In this document: positions 36,082-45,422 of the stretch, in pieces | Numbering within the stretch: position 1 is the stretch's first letter | How the letters are laid out: each line of letters begins with the position of its first letter | NCBI RefSeq assembly: GCF_001831475.1 | Contig: NZ_CP017688.1 | Location: forward strand, 434,001-498,000 | Length of the DNA: 64,000 nt | DNA from: Flavobacterium crassostreae | GTDB lineage: Bacteria > Bacteroidota > Bacteroidia > Flavobacteriales > Flavobacteriaceae | Direction: 5' to 3' | The notes under the pieces: model-generated | Databases searched by the model: none | Told to the model about the DNA's origin: nothing | Seen by the model: the letters and a program-made list of their open reading frames with translations, nothing else | Program-made: the position numbers and the translations under genes

Positions 36082-37188
36082 TTATTGTTTTACATCTAAG
36101 GCGTCGCGCAGGGCATTCCCCATCATCATGAAGGCCAAGGTTAGAGCCATAATTGCCAAACCAGGAACCATCGCCAGATAAGGCTTGCCCAAAATAATGT
36201 AACTATAATGGTCTTTAATGATGCTACCCCAACTCGGGATGGGTGGTTGTGCTCCTAATCCCAAAAAACTCAGACCACTTTCCACTAATATCGCACTAGC
36301 AAAATTGGCTGCAGATATAACAATTACAGGTGCCATAATATTGGGCAAAATATGGTTAAATACAATTCTAAAATCACTAAAACCTAAGGCTCTTGCAGCC
36401 GTTACATACTGCATTTCTTTGGCGCTAATTACCTGCCCTCTAACCACACGCGCTACCTCCACCCACATGGTCAAACCTACGGCCACAAATACTTGCCAAA
36501 AGCCTTTGCCTAAAGCAAGTGTAATTGCAATAACCAACAAAAGTGTGGGTATAGACCAAATAATAGTAACAATCCACATAATAAAAGCATCTATTTTGCC
36601 TCCAAAATAGCCTGCTATAGCGCCAAAAAACACCCCCACAATCAGCGAAATAACCACTGCAACTACCCCTATTGAAATGGATACTCTAGAGCCAATGATC
36701 ATTCTACTCAACAAATCCCTACCATATTTATCGGTGCCGAGATAAAATGTTTTTTTGGTTATATACTCCTGTGCTACTTGTTTTGTGGATGCCAATCCCA
36801 AAAAGGCAGACAAAGGAACTTCTTTGGTTATTACTAAAGAAGGCACATCAGAATAAGCCGTGTAAACAATTGCATCTTCTTTGAGAGAATAACCCGAAAT
36901 AGGTATTTCGGTTGCACTATTGGCTTGCCCAAAAAAATAATCTGCAAACTGTTTTTTTTGTTTTTCTTCTAAAGGAATAGCAAGCATTTGAACTTCAAAA
37001 CCCGGAGGCTTAGAATGAATAGATAAATGCATTTGATTGGCATTCTTGGAAGCATCTGGAGCCAAAACGTACGCAAAAATTGCCACCATTACTAAAATAA
37101 AAATGAATGCAAAACTAAAAACGCCCCAAAAATTTTTTTTAAATTTTTGGAGCGCAATAGCAGTTAAAGATTGTGTTGTATTATTCAT
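36082..37188 (-). CDS. Opp/Dpp-type ABC transporter permease (OppC/DppC-like)
   Basis: 368 residues. An N-terminal OppC_N helix (about 24-44) precedes an unusually long periplasmic insert (about 45-155). The binding-protein-dependent permease domain follows, with five helices and the EAA loop (ALGFSDFRIVFNHILPNIMAPVIV), LGTDKYGRDLLSRMI just before, and SGLSFLGLGAQPPIPSWG after. No binding protein, ATPase or second permease lies beside it. It may share a transcript with prc (16-bp gap). Confidence 0.9.
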   Translation of the reverse strand: MNNTTQSLTAIALQKFKKNFWGVFSFAFIFILVMVAIFAYVLAPDASKNANQMHLSIHSKPPGFEVQMLAIPLEEKQKKQFADYFFGQANSATEIPISGYSLKEDAIVYTAYSDVPSLVITKEVPLSAFLGLASTKQVAQEYITKKTFYLGTDKYGRDLLSRMIIGSRVSISIGVVAVVISLIVGVFFGAIAGYFGGKIDAFIMWIVTIIWSIPTLLLVIAITLALGKGFWQVFVAVGLTMWVEVARVVRGQVISAKEMQYVTAARALGFSDFRIVFNHILPNIMAPVIVISAANFASAILVESGLSFLGLGAQPPIPSWGSIIKDHYSYIILGKPYLAMVPGLAIMALTLAFMMMGNALRDALDVKQ

Positions 37189-37204
37189 TTAGGGTTTTAA
37201 AATT

Positions 37205-39400
37205 CTAGGATTTTGCTAATTGATCGTCCTTTTGTTTGTCTTTTTTTTGTCTGGCTAAGTTTCTTTTTTGGTCTACACTAGTTTGTAAGTCGTCTAGAAC
37301 ATTTAAGGCTTCTTCAATATAGATATCTTTAGCTAAACTCTCATGCCAACGTACTCTTTTTTCTTTTAAACTGGCATCTTTGTCCATCTCTTGCATCTCA
37401 TAAGGCAAGGAATTAAATACCAAACCGTTTTTATATTGAGTCAACGGACGGTATTTTTTGGCCTTTTCTTCTATTTGGCTTTGTGTCAATTTAAATTTTT
37501 CCATGTTTAAGCTGTAGGTATTATCGTTGCTACGGCTATCTATCCATTTGGCATTTTCTTCAATTAACTGAAACTGCGGATTACTAGCAATCCGTTGTTT
37601 ACTATTATTAATTGCTAGGTTAAATCGTTGGGTTTTGTTCCAGAGGGTATACGTAGCGGGATCAATTTTGTCCCACGGCATGGCATTATCTACATCACGC
37701 TCACCCATTTTTAAATAAGCATATCGGTCTGGCATTACTACATCACTACTAACTCCTTCGAGTTGGGTAGAACCTCCGTTAATTCTATAGAACTTTTGGG
37801 TCGTTGTTTTTAATGCGCCCAAATCACCAATGGTATTGCTTCTGATAAATTGGTTTAGATCTATAACATTCTGAACCGTTCCTTTTCCGTAGGTTTGTTT
37901 ACTTCCTATAATGATCCCTCGTTTATAATCCTGAATTGCTGCTGCCAATATTTCGGAGGCCGAAGCAGAAAAACTATTCACTAAAATTACCAATGGACCA
38001 TCCCACTCAATTTTTTTGTCTTTGTCATACAAAACTTCTTTTTTTCGGCCCGACGATTTTATCTGCACAATAGGACCTTGTTCTATAAACAATCCTGCAA
38101 TATCTACAACCGTAGATAAAGAGCCACCGCCATCATCCCTAACATCCAAAACAATTCCGTCTACTGCAGCTTCTTTAAATCGCTCTACTTCTAGGGCAAT
38201 ATCTTTGCCAGCATCTCGGCCATCTTTGTTCTCAAAATCGATATAAAATTTAGGCAAATAAATCACGCCGTATTTCAAACCATTTTTCATAACCACACTA
38301 GACTTAGCATAGGTTTCTTCAATTTCGACAATGTCTCTAATTATAGAAATAATTTTTATGGTCCCATCTACTTTTTTAACCGTAAGGCGTACTTCGGATC
38401 CTTTAGGACCTTTTATTTTTTTGACTACATCATCCAGACGCATGCCCACAATATCCACGGATTTATCCGCACCTTGAGCTACTTTCATAACAATATCGCC
38501 CGCCTCTAGCTCTTTGCCTCTCCAAGCTGGGCCTCCGGATATGAGTTCCGAAATTTCTGTATAATCATTCTTTTTTTGCAAACGGGCACCAATACCTTCT
38601 AGTTTTCCACTGATACTTACATCAAAACGCTCTTTTTCTTCTGGAGCAAAATAATTGGTATGTGGGTCAAATCGGGCAGTAATCGAGTTGATATAAACCG
38701 AAAACCAATCCTGTCTATCCAAATCATTCATAAAACCAAAATATTCGTCTAATGATTTTTTGGCATTATCACGGGTTTCTTTTTCTAATTCTGCATAGGT
38801 TTTAAACGCATCTTCGTTAACTACTTTTTTTGCAGCCGGATCCGGGTTTTTTTTGGCATCTTCATTTTTTGCTTTTAAACGATCGGTCAAAGAGGATAAT
38901 GTGGATAATTTGATCTGCTTGCGCCATCTTTCCTTTAACTCCGTACTGTTTTTAGCATACAATGCTTTTTCATAATCGGTATTAAAAGACTCCTCCTCTT
39001 TATAATTAAATGGTGCTTTTAAGACTTGACTATAAATGTTTTTGCTCTCTTGCATTCTTTTCATCAAACGAGTGTAGGTAAGATTAAAAAAACTCAAGTC
39101 TTTCTGTAATAATTGGTTGTCTAATTGGGTTTCAAACTTGGCAAATTCGTCTATATCCGATTGCAAGAAAAACCGCTTAGAAGGATCCAAGGCCTGAATG
39201 TAATCTTTGTAAATACCCTTCGAAAAATCATCGTTGATTTCTGCTGGACTATAATGGCCTTTTTCTACCACAAAGGTCAACAATTCTAGCAATAGCTTGT
39301 CTCTATCTGGATCGGGTTCGTTTCCGGATTTAATTTTAAATGCAAACAATGTTACCGAGAGTAAAACAATTGTAAGGAGTATTTTATAATTTCTTTTCAT
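37205..39400 (-). CDS. prc: Carboxy-terminal processing protease (tail-specific protease)
   Basis: 731 residues from ATG 39400 (MKRNYKILLTIVLLSVTLFAF, a signal anchor); an ATG 7 codons upstream is the alternative. A long N-terminal domain (about 25-240) precedes a PDZ domain (about 265-360; GIGARLQKKNDYTEI, GGPAWRGKELEAGDIV) and the S41 protease core with catalytic Ser480 in SFSASASE and Lys506 in YGKGTVQ. The C-terminal DUF3340-like part carries a Lys-rich end. Periplasmic quality control or processing of envelope proteins. Confidence 0.95.
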   Translation of the reverse strand: MKRNYKILLTIVLLSVTLFAFKIKSGNEPDPDRDKLLLELLTFVVEKGHYSPAEINDDFSKGIYKDYIQALDPSKRFFLQSDIDEFAKFETQLDNQLLQKDLSFFNLTYTRLMKRMQESKNIYSQVLKAPFNYKEEESFNTDYEKALYAKNSTELKERWRKQIKLSTLSSLTDRLKAKNEDAKKNPDPAAKKVVNEDAFKTYAELEKETRDNAKKSLDEYFGFMNDLDRQDWFSVYINSITARFDPHTNYFAPEEKERFDVSISGKLEGIGARLQKKNDYTEISELISGGPAWRGKELEAGDIVMKVAQGADKSVDIVGMRLDDVVKKIKGPKGSEVRLTVKKVDGTIKIISIIRDIVEIEETYAKSSVVMKNGLKYGVIYLPKFYIDFENKDGRDAGKDIALEVERFKEAAVDGIVLDVRDDGGGSLSTVVDIAGLFIEQGPIVQIKSSGRKKEVLYDKDKKIEWDGPLVILVNSFSASASEILAAAIQDYKRGIIIGSKQTYGKGTVQNVIDLNQFIRSNTIGDLGALKTTTQKFYRINGGSTQLEGVSSDVVMPDRYAYLKMGERDVDNAMPWDKIDPATYTLWNKTQRFNLAINNSKQRIASNPQFQLIEENAKWIDSRSNDNTYSLNMEKFKLTQSQIEEKAKKYRPLTQYKNGLVFNSLPYEMQEMDKDASLKEKRVRWHESLAKDIYIEEALNVLDDLQTSVDQKRNLARQKKDKQKDDQLAKS

Positions 39401-39627
39401 AAAGATAATAATTGTATTCATCCATTTTTTAAACTAAGTTACGGTAAAAACTATGCCAGTTATCTGGACCGCTCTATAAATTTTTGTTAAAGATATAAAA
39501 ATGTTTTTTTGTTTTAGCTTTAATGGCTGATGTTAATAAATTTTGCTTCCTTTGTTTCTAATTCTATCCTAGGATCCTCTTGGAGGATATTGGGATAAAT
39601 TACAACTAAAATTTAAATTAAAAAAAT

Positions 39628-40407
39628 ATGTCCAAAAAAAAACCATTAATATTAGTGACAAATGATGATGGAATTACTGCACCAGGAGTACGTGCCTTGA
39701 TCGCAGTTATGGCAGAAATTGGAGACGTATTGGTAGTTGCTCCAGACAAACCACAAAGCGCCATGGGCCATGCCATTACCATAAACAACACTTTGTATCT
39801 CAACAAAATATCCAAAGAAGGAGACGCCATCACGGAGTATAGTTGCTCTGGAACACCTGTAGATTGTGTCAAGTTGGCCGTAAATGAAATTTTGAAAAAA
39901 AAACCAGACCTATGCGTATCTGGTGTAAACCATGGCTCTAACTCATCGATAAATGTTATTTATTCTGGCACAATGAGTGCTGCTGTGGAGGCAGGTATTG
40001 AGGGAATTCCTGCCATCGGATTTTCGCTTTTGGATTACGATTGGAATGCGGATTTTGATACCATAAAGCCATTTATAAAAAAAATAACCCAAGAAACCCT
40101 AGCCAACGGCTTACCAAAAGACGTTGTTCTGAATGTCAATTTTCCAAAATTAAAGAAAGAAGACATCAAAGGAATCAAAATTTGCCGTCAAGCGAAAGCC
40201 ATTTGGTCCGAAAAATTTCACAAAAGAATCACCCCACAAGGCAAAGACTATTACTGGTTAGCCGGAGAGTTTGTCAATTTGGATCAAGGCCAAGACACCG
40301 ACGAGTGGGCATTAGCAAATGACTATATCTCTGTGGTCCCGGTACAATTTGACCTCACAGCCCACCACAGCATCCAACAACTTAATACCTGGAAATGGAA
40401 TGAATAA
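39628..40407 (+). CDS. surE: 5'/3'-nucleotidase SurE
   Basis: 259 residues. ILVTNDDGITAPGVRAL carries the metal-binding DD, with a downstream SGVNHGSN site and VYSGTMSAAVEA. It dephosphorylates nucleoside monophosphates. First of a plus-strand run surE - small protein - lpxB; its last codons overlap the next gene by 8 bp. Confidence 0.95.
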   Translation: MSKKKPLILVTNDDGITAPGVRALIAVMAEIGDVLVVAPDKPQSAMGHAITINNTLYLNKISKEGDAITEYSCSGTPVDCVKLAVNEILKKKPDLCVSGVNHGSNSSINVIYSGTMSAAVEAGIEGIPAIGFSLLDYDWNADFDTIKPFIKKITQETLANGLPKDVVLNVNFPKLKKEDIKGIKICRQAKAIWSEKFHKRITPQGKDYYWLAGEFVNLDQGQDTDEWALANDYISVVPVQFDLTAHHSIQQLNTWKWNE

Positions 40408-40672
40408 AAAAGAATTACTCTACGGTTTTTTATTAGGCGTATTGGGCACCTTGCTAGGGAGCTACCTCTTTGTGACCCTATTTACAGAATATAGCTTTTG
40501 GATAGGATTCCAAATAATGAAATCGCAAGGAGCATTAGGCAAACTAATTACCTTAGGCTCTATACCCAATCTGGTTCTTTTTGCGGTATTATTACGACTC
40601 AACAAAGAACAAAGGGCACGTGGAGTGGTCTTTGCTTTATTGGCTATAACCCTAATTACGGTACTACTTTAA
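40400..40672 (+). CDS. Small membrane protein between surE and lpxB
   Basis: 90 residues from ATG 40400 (MNKKELLYGFLLGVLGTLLGSYLFV); the longer open frame begins inside surE and is rejected. Three hydrophobic segments lie at about 7-28, 47-65 and 73-90. No family recognised. Tight packing between surE and lpxB (11 bp to lpxB) shows it is a genuine operon member. Confidence 0.75.
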   Translation: MNKKELLYGFLLGVLGTLLGSYLFVTLFTEYSFWIGFQIMKSQGALGKLITLGSIPNLVLFAVLLRLNKEQRARGVVFALLAITLITVLL

Positions 40673-40682
40673 AACATTCTAA

Positions 40683-41795
40683 ATGAAATATTATATCCTA
40701 GCTGGCGAAGCCTCCGGAGATTTACACGGATCTAACCTTATTAAACAAATTATACAACAAGATAAAGAGGCGCAAATACGATGTTGGGGAGGAGATTTAA
40801 TGCAAGAGGCTGGAGCAGAATTAGTCTCGCATTACAAAGAGCGTGCCTTTATGGGATTTGCCGAAATACTCAAAAACCTATCCTCTGTTTTAAAATTTAT
40901 TCGCTTTTGCAAAAAAGACATTGCTGCTTTTAATCCCGATGCTTTGGTGTTTATTGACAATTCTGGTTTTAACCTGCGTATCGCTAAATGGGCAAAACCA
41001 AAGGGTTTTAAAACCTTTTATTACATCAGTCCGCAAGTTTGGGCCTCCAGACCCGGAAGAGTAGAGACCATCAAAAAAACCATTGATCACATGTATGTGG
41101 TCTTGCCTTTTGTAAAACCTTTTTACAAAAAACACCATTATGACGTTACTTATGTAGGACACCCGCTCTTAGACGCTATTGCCAACCAAAAAAGTGTGGA
41201 CCCAATACTTTTTAGACAAGAAAACCAATTATCTAACAAACCAATAATCGCCTTACTGCCCGGAAGCCGAAAGCAAGAAATCACAAAAATGCTAGCCGAA
41301 ATGCTACAGATGGCACCCCATTTTCCGGAGTATCAATTTGTAATTGCCGGAGCACCAAGTCAAGAATATGCCTTTTACAAACCATTTATTACCCACAAAA
41401 ACATTGGCTTTATTAGCAACAAAACCTACGACTTATTAAAAATTGCCACTGCTGCATTAGTAACCTCTGGAACAGCAACATTAGAAACCGCTTTATTCAA
41501 AGTGCCCGAAGTAGTTTGTTATAAAGGAAATTGGATTTCATACCAAATTGCCAAACGTATAATCACCCTAAAATACATCTCCTTAGTGAATTTAATAATG
41601 GACAAAGAGGTCGTTAAAGAATTAATACAAGAGGATTTTAATTCTAAGAACATTCAAAAAGAACTTGCTAAACTTCTCGAGCCCCATTACAGACAAAAAT
41701 TACTTGCCGAATACGAATTGCTGGAGCAAAAATTAGGCGGAAAAGGTGCTAGTGAGAAAACAGCCACACGGATCATTCAGGAATTAAAAAAATAA
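40683..41795 (+). CDS. lpxB: Lipid-A-disaccharide synthase
   Basis: 370 residues, GT19 family. YYILAGEASGDLHGSNLI at the N-terminus, GGDLMQEAGAELV, FIDNSGFNLRIA, YYISPQVWASRPGRV and LLPGSRKQEI are signatures. It condenses UDP-2,3-diacylglucosamine with lipid X at the inner membrane. Confidence 0.97.
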   Translation: MKYYILAGEASGDLHGSNLIKQIIQQDKEAQIRCWGGDLMQEAGAELVSHYKERAFMGFAEILKNLSSVLKFIRFCKKDIAAFNPDALVFIDNSGFNLRIAKWAKPKGFKTFYYISPQVWASRPGRVETIKKTIDHMYVVLPFVKPFYKKHHYDVTYVGHPLLDAIANQKSVDPILFRQENQLSNKPIIALLPGSRKQEITKMLAEMLQMAPHFPEYQFVIAGAPSQEYAFYKPFITHKNIGFISNKTYDLLKIATAALVTSGTATLETALFKVPEVVCYKGNWISYQIAKRIITLKYISLVNLIMDKEVVKELIQEDFNSKNIQKELAKLLEPHYRQKLLAEYELLEQKLGGKGASEKTATRIIQELKK

Positions 41796-41799
41796 AAAC

Positions 41800-42297
41800 A
41801 TGAAAACGGTTTTTTATTGCATTGCTATTTTAGTGTTTTTTAGCGCCTGTAAATCCAATACTGGCATTGCAAATGCTAACTCTAAAAAGAAAGAAAAAAC
41901 CAACTCAGGCTTAGCCGAATCCATTGTTGCTTCTGCCCTGCAAAATTTAGGCATTGGTTATAAAACGGCTGGCACCACCAAAGCGGGTTATGATTGTTCT
42001 GGACTTGTATTCACGGTATATGGCAACCACAATATCCAACTCCCTAGAACGTCGCTACAACAATCTAAAACAGGATTGTTTTTAGGAACTGACATTTCAA
42101 AAGCAAAAAAAGGCGATCTTATCTTTTTTAGAACCAACAACCAATCGCCAATCAATCATGTTGGAATAGTAACTGCGGTAGAGGATCAAGAGTTAATTTT
42201 TGTACACAGCTCCACCTCAAAAGGCGTTATTCTATCTTCAACCAAACAACCGTATTACAAAAAAACATTTGCTCAAGTAAACAGAGTCGTGTTTTAA
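41800..42297 (+). CDS. NlpC/P60 (C40) peptidase, lipoprotein
   Basis: 165 residues. Lipoprotein signal (MKTVFYCIAILVFFSAC, Cys17), a Lys/Asn linker, then an NlpC/P60 domain. The catalytic Cys is in YDCSGLVFTVY (about residue 66) and the His in PINHVGIVT, with HSSTSKGV after. Likely a peptidoglycan endopeptidase cleaving stem peptides. Begins 4 bp after lpxB. Confidence 0.92.
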   Translation: MKTVFYCIAILVFFSACKSNTGIANANSKKKEKTNSGLAESIVASALQNLGIGYKTAGTTKAGYDCSGLVFTVYGNHNIQLPRTSLQQSKTGLFLGTDISKAKKGDLIFFRTNNQSPINHVGIVTAVEDQELIFVHSSTSKGVILSSTKQPYYKKTFAQVNRVVF

Positions 42298-42333
42298 AGC
42301 AGTTATATAGTTAAAATTCTGTACTTTAGAACT

Positions 42334-44364
42334 ATGAAAGTACTTCAATATCCTTTAACGCCTATTACAGTCTTTTTTATATTAGGAATTCTGCTTGCTA
42401 ATATGGCAAACATAAATCCCAATACTATTTACCACTGGTTTGGCATGGCTATTACCCTACTAGTTGCTGCTTGTTTAATTTCTATTAAAAGAGCTATAAA
42501 TCCACTTTATTTTTTGTCAAGCGTTTGCTTACTTGCACTTGCACTTGGAACCATTGCACAACTAAGCCATTCTAGCAATTCACAAAAACACCATTACAAC
42601 CACCACCCTACCGCTTTTAGCCAGACGCAAGAAATAAAACTGCTGGTGCGCGAAAAACTAAAAAACACGCCGTATCACGATCGGTATGTAGCATTACTAA
42701 CCCAAATAAACGGGCGTAATGCTACCGGCAAAATAATCGTACAGGTTACAAAAGATAAAAAAGTACCGGGTTTAATTCCAGGAAGCAGTCTGAAACTCCA
42801 AGGCAGACTACAAAGACATAAAAAAACGCTACATCCAAATCAATTTGATTATGGTAAGTACTTAGATAGCAAGCAAATTCATGCACAACTTTATACCAAC
42901 TACGCCAACATAGCCATAGGTACGGAGTACCAAAAAGACCTTTGGTATTATAGTGCCCTATTGCGAAACAAAATTGTCCAAAACCTTAAAGAAAGTAATT
43001 TTAACCAAACCGAATTAAATGTAGCCACGGCTTTGATATTGGGCCAAAAACAAGAAATAACACCCGAAATCCTACAAGATTACAGATACGCTGGTGCCAC
43101 ACATATTTTATCGGTTTCCGGATTGCATGTTGGTTTTATAGTAGTGCTGCTAAATTTTGTTCTAAAACCATTTGGCAACAATCCAAAGGGACGTTTGATA
43201 AAACTACTTTGCACTCTTTTCTGTCTGTTTTTCTTTGCTTTATTAACCGGATTATTGCCTTCGGTGGTGCGCTCGGTAACTATGTTTTCTTTTGTTGCAA
43301 TAGGATTGTTTATAAATAGAAAAAATGCTATTTATTACACTTTAGTCGTCTCTTTGTTACTTATTTTAGTTTGCAAGCCTTCGTTTTTATTTGAGGTAGG
43401 TTTTCAACTTAGTTATCTCGCCTTATTCTTTATTGTCTGGCTGCAACCCACTCTTTCCAAAATTGTGACACCCAAACAGAAAATAACCCGTTATGTTTGG
43501 GATCTTTTTACCGTAACCTTAGCAGCACAATTAGGAACTTTACCGCTAAGTATTTATTATTTTCATCAATTTCCGGGACTGTTTTTTGTGACCAATTTAG
43601 TTGTTATTCCGTTGGTAAGTCTCATTATGATTTTGGGTATAAGCGTGATGTCTCTGGCAGCAATCGGCTACGTTCCTTTTATCCTTTCTAAACCATTAGA
43701 GTATGGAATTTATGGCTTAAACTACCTTATCAGCACTATTGCATCCCTAGAGCAATTTATACTTAAAGACATACCCCTAAACCTGGAATTAATGCTTGGT
43801 ATGTATTTAGGGATAGTAACTTTGGTTATTTGGATCAAAAACTACAAATACAAGCAGCTAATTCTGGTATTACTTGCCATAATAGGAGTACAAATTACCT
43901 ACTTTAAAACCCAATGGCAGATCCAGAAACAACAAGAGTGGATTGTTTATAACATAAACCGAAGTACTCTGATTTCGAGCCGAAAAGGAACTAAAATTTC
44001 GCTCTACGCAAACCAAAAAACTATCGCTGCAAAGCAAAAGGTTCTTAAACCATATCAAATTGCTCACTTTAGTAGCATTCAAAACATCCAAAAAATACCA
44101 AATTTTGCTTATTTTAACAAACACAAAATAGCAATTATAGATAGCTCCGGAGTATATATCCAAAACAGCCAACCAGATGTGCTGCTGCTAACGGCATCTC
44201 CCAAAATAAATTTAGAAAGAGTACTACAATTACTACAACCTAAAGTTATCGTTGCAGATGCCTCCAATTATAAATCCCTACAAAACCAATGGAAAGAAAC
44301 TTGCAAAAAACAAAAAATCCCTTTTCATGCCACTGCCGAAAAGGGATTTTTTATTCTGAAATAA
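42334..44364 (+). CDS. comEC: ComEC/Rec2-family protein without a metal-binding lactamase motif
   Basis: 676 residues. N-terminal helices lead into the DUF4131/OB-like region (about 90-190). The competence domain (about 225-500) has ALILGQKQEITPEILQDYRYAGATHILSVSGLHVGFI and about eight membrane segments. The C-terminal part (from about 525) resembles the lactamase-like domain position but lacks any HxHxDH motif. DNA-uptake channel function is inferred from family; activity in transformation is unproven. A terminator hairpin overlaps its last codons. Confidence 0.88.
   Translation: MKVLQYPLTPITVFFILGILLANMANINPNTIYHWFGMAITLLVAACLISIKRAINPLYFLSSVCLLALALGTIAQLSHSSNSQKHHYNHHPTAFSQTQEIKLLVREKLKNTPYHDRYVALLTQINGRNATGKIIVQVTKDKKVPGLIPGSSLKLQGRLQRHKKTLHPNQFDYGKYLDSKQIHAQLYTNYANIAIGTEYQKDLWYYSALLRNKIVQNLKESNFNQTELNVATALILGQKQEITPEILQDYRYAGATHILSVSGLHVGFIVVLLNFVLKPFGNNPKGRLIKLLCTLFCLFFFALLTGLLPSVVRSVTMFSFVAIGLFINRKNAIYYTLVVSLLLILVCKPSFLFEVGFQLSYLALFFIVWLQPTLSKIVTPKQKITRYVWDLFTVTLAAQLGTLPLSIYYFHQFPGLFFVTNLVVIPLVSLIMILGISVMSLAAIGYVPFILSKPLEYGIYGLNYLISTIASLEQFILKDIPLNLELMLGMYLGIVTLVIWIKNYKYKQLILVLLAIIGVQITYFKTQWQIQKQQEWIVYNINRSTLISSRKGTKISLYANQKTIAAKQKVLKPYQIAHFSSIQNIQKIPNFAYFNKHKIAIIDSSGVYIQNSQPDVLLLTASPKINLERVLQLLQPKVIVADASNYKSLQNQWKETCKKQKIPFHATAEKGFFILK
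44312..44352. terminator. Bidirectional terminator inside the end of comEC
   Basis: AAAAAATCCCTTTT (44312-44325) and AAAAGGGATTTTTT (44339-44352), 13-nt loop. It codes for the last residues of ComEC and serves both comEC and the convergent thioredoxin-like gene 4 bp away. Confidence 0.88.
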
Positions 44365-44368
44365 GGTT

Positions 44369-44824
44369 TTATTCGGATGATCTTGCTAAAATTTGTTTGG
44401 CATCCGAAATCCAAGATGCAACTCCTCCGGCTTTGTAGCCAATTTTACCTATCAATTCATAATTTATTTTGCTCTTCGTTACGCGTACATTTGCAAAACA
44501 AATAGTAGGTAAGTCTTGGATTCCAAATGCCGCTTTTAAGGCTAAATTGCGTTGCAAAAATTCATTGGAGGTATCCTGAGTCAAATCTAATTTAACTAAA
44601 ACAACCGCATCTCTTGACCAAATAGCAAAATCTAAGGTATTTAGAATCTGCACATCTAATAGGCCTTTGTTTACAGTTGCATCTGTAAATAAAAGCAACA
44701 TGGGCTTGCGTTGTTTATTACTTATTGTTATAGCTTCACTAATATTGGTGTTCCAATTTAAAATTTGAGCATGCATACTACACGAAAACAATAAGAAAAG
44801 TAAAAAAAGGGATTTCTTAATCAT
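44369..44824 (-). CDS. Thioredoxin-like secreted protein lacking CxxC
   Basis: 151 residues. Signal peptide (MIKKSLFLLFLLFSCSMHA), then a thioredoxin fold closely parallel to the next gene upstream: WNTNISEAITIS, KPMLLLFTDA and the cis-Pro region DLPTICFA. The segment that should hold CxxC reads TDATVNKGLL, so there is no redox pair. It probably descends from a tandem duplication with its neighbour (90 bp away) and may now be a chaperone or binding partner. The fold is confident; the role is unknown. Confidence 0.8.
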   Translation of the reverse strand: MIKKSLFLLFLLFSCSMHAQILNWNTNISEAITISNKQRKPMLLLFTDATVNKGLLDVQILNTLDFAIWSRDAVVLVKLDLTQDTSNEFLQRNLALKAAFGIQDLPTICFANVRVTKSKINYELIGKIGYKAGGVASWISDAKQILARSSE

Positions 44825-44913
44825 AGCGTTTGTTTTTTGGATTACTATAAATATAGTAAAAAAAACAATTATTTAACAATTACATATCCAATTAATTACA
44901 TACGCATAAATAT

Positions 44914-45384
44914 TTAGCGCTTTTTTTTATCTAAAATCTTAGTTGCTACTGCCAACCATGCTTCTGGACCACCAGCCACATAGCCAGTACTACCTAAACC
45001 TTGAAAATTTACTTTGCCATCTGCTGCTTTTACTGCATTGGCAAAGTGAATGGTAGGAAATCCTTGAATACTAAAGGCCATTTGCAAATTGCTATTTTGG
45101 GCTTTCAACTCCGGGGTTTGCTCTATAGCTCTTGGATAATCTAATTCTACTAAAACCACATTTTCCTTGGCCCATTTTGCAAACGTATCCGTTTTTAAAA
45201 CTTCTTTTTGCAGCCGAATACACCAGCCGCACCAATCACTACCCGTAAAGAACAACAACATAGGTTTTTTCTTCTTTTCGCTAATTTTGATAGCTTCTTT
45301 AACATTGGTATGCCAAACTAACTCCTGTGATTGCGCAAATTGCACTCCAAAGACCAATAATAATAGGATACAAAATTTTTTCAT
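44914..45384 (-). CDS. Secreted thioredoxin-family protein (CGWC)
   Basis: 156 residues. Signal peptide (about 1-19, ...QFAQS), then WHTNVKEAIKISEKKKKPMLLFFTGSDWCGWC with the active site at residues 52-55 and the cis-Pro motif GFPTIHFA near 108-115. It resembles DsbD-gamma/thioredoxin_7-type periplasmic domains. Likely a disulfide reductase or isomerase in the envelope. Paralogue of the CxxC-less protein downstream. Confidence 0.9.
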   Translation of the reverse strand: MKKFCILLLLVFGVQFAQSQELVWHTNVKEAIKISEKKKKPMLLFFTGSDWCGWCIRLQKEVLKTDTFAKWAKENVVLVELDYPRAIEQTPELKAQNSNLQMAFSIQGFPTIHFANAVKAADGKVNFQGLGSTGYVAGGPEAWLAVATKILDKKKR

Positions 45385-45422
45385 TATAGTTATATTTTAT
45401 ACAATTTAATACAAGGCAGGTG

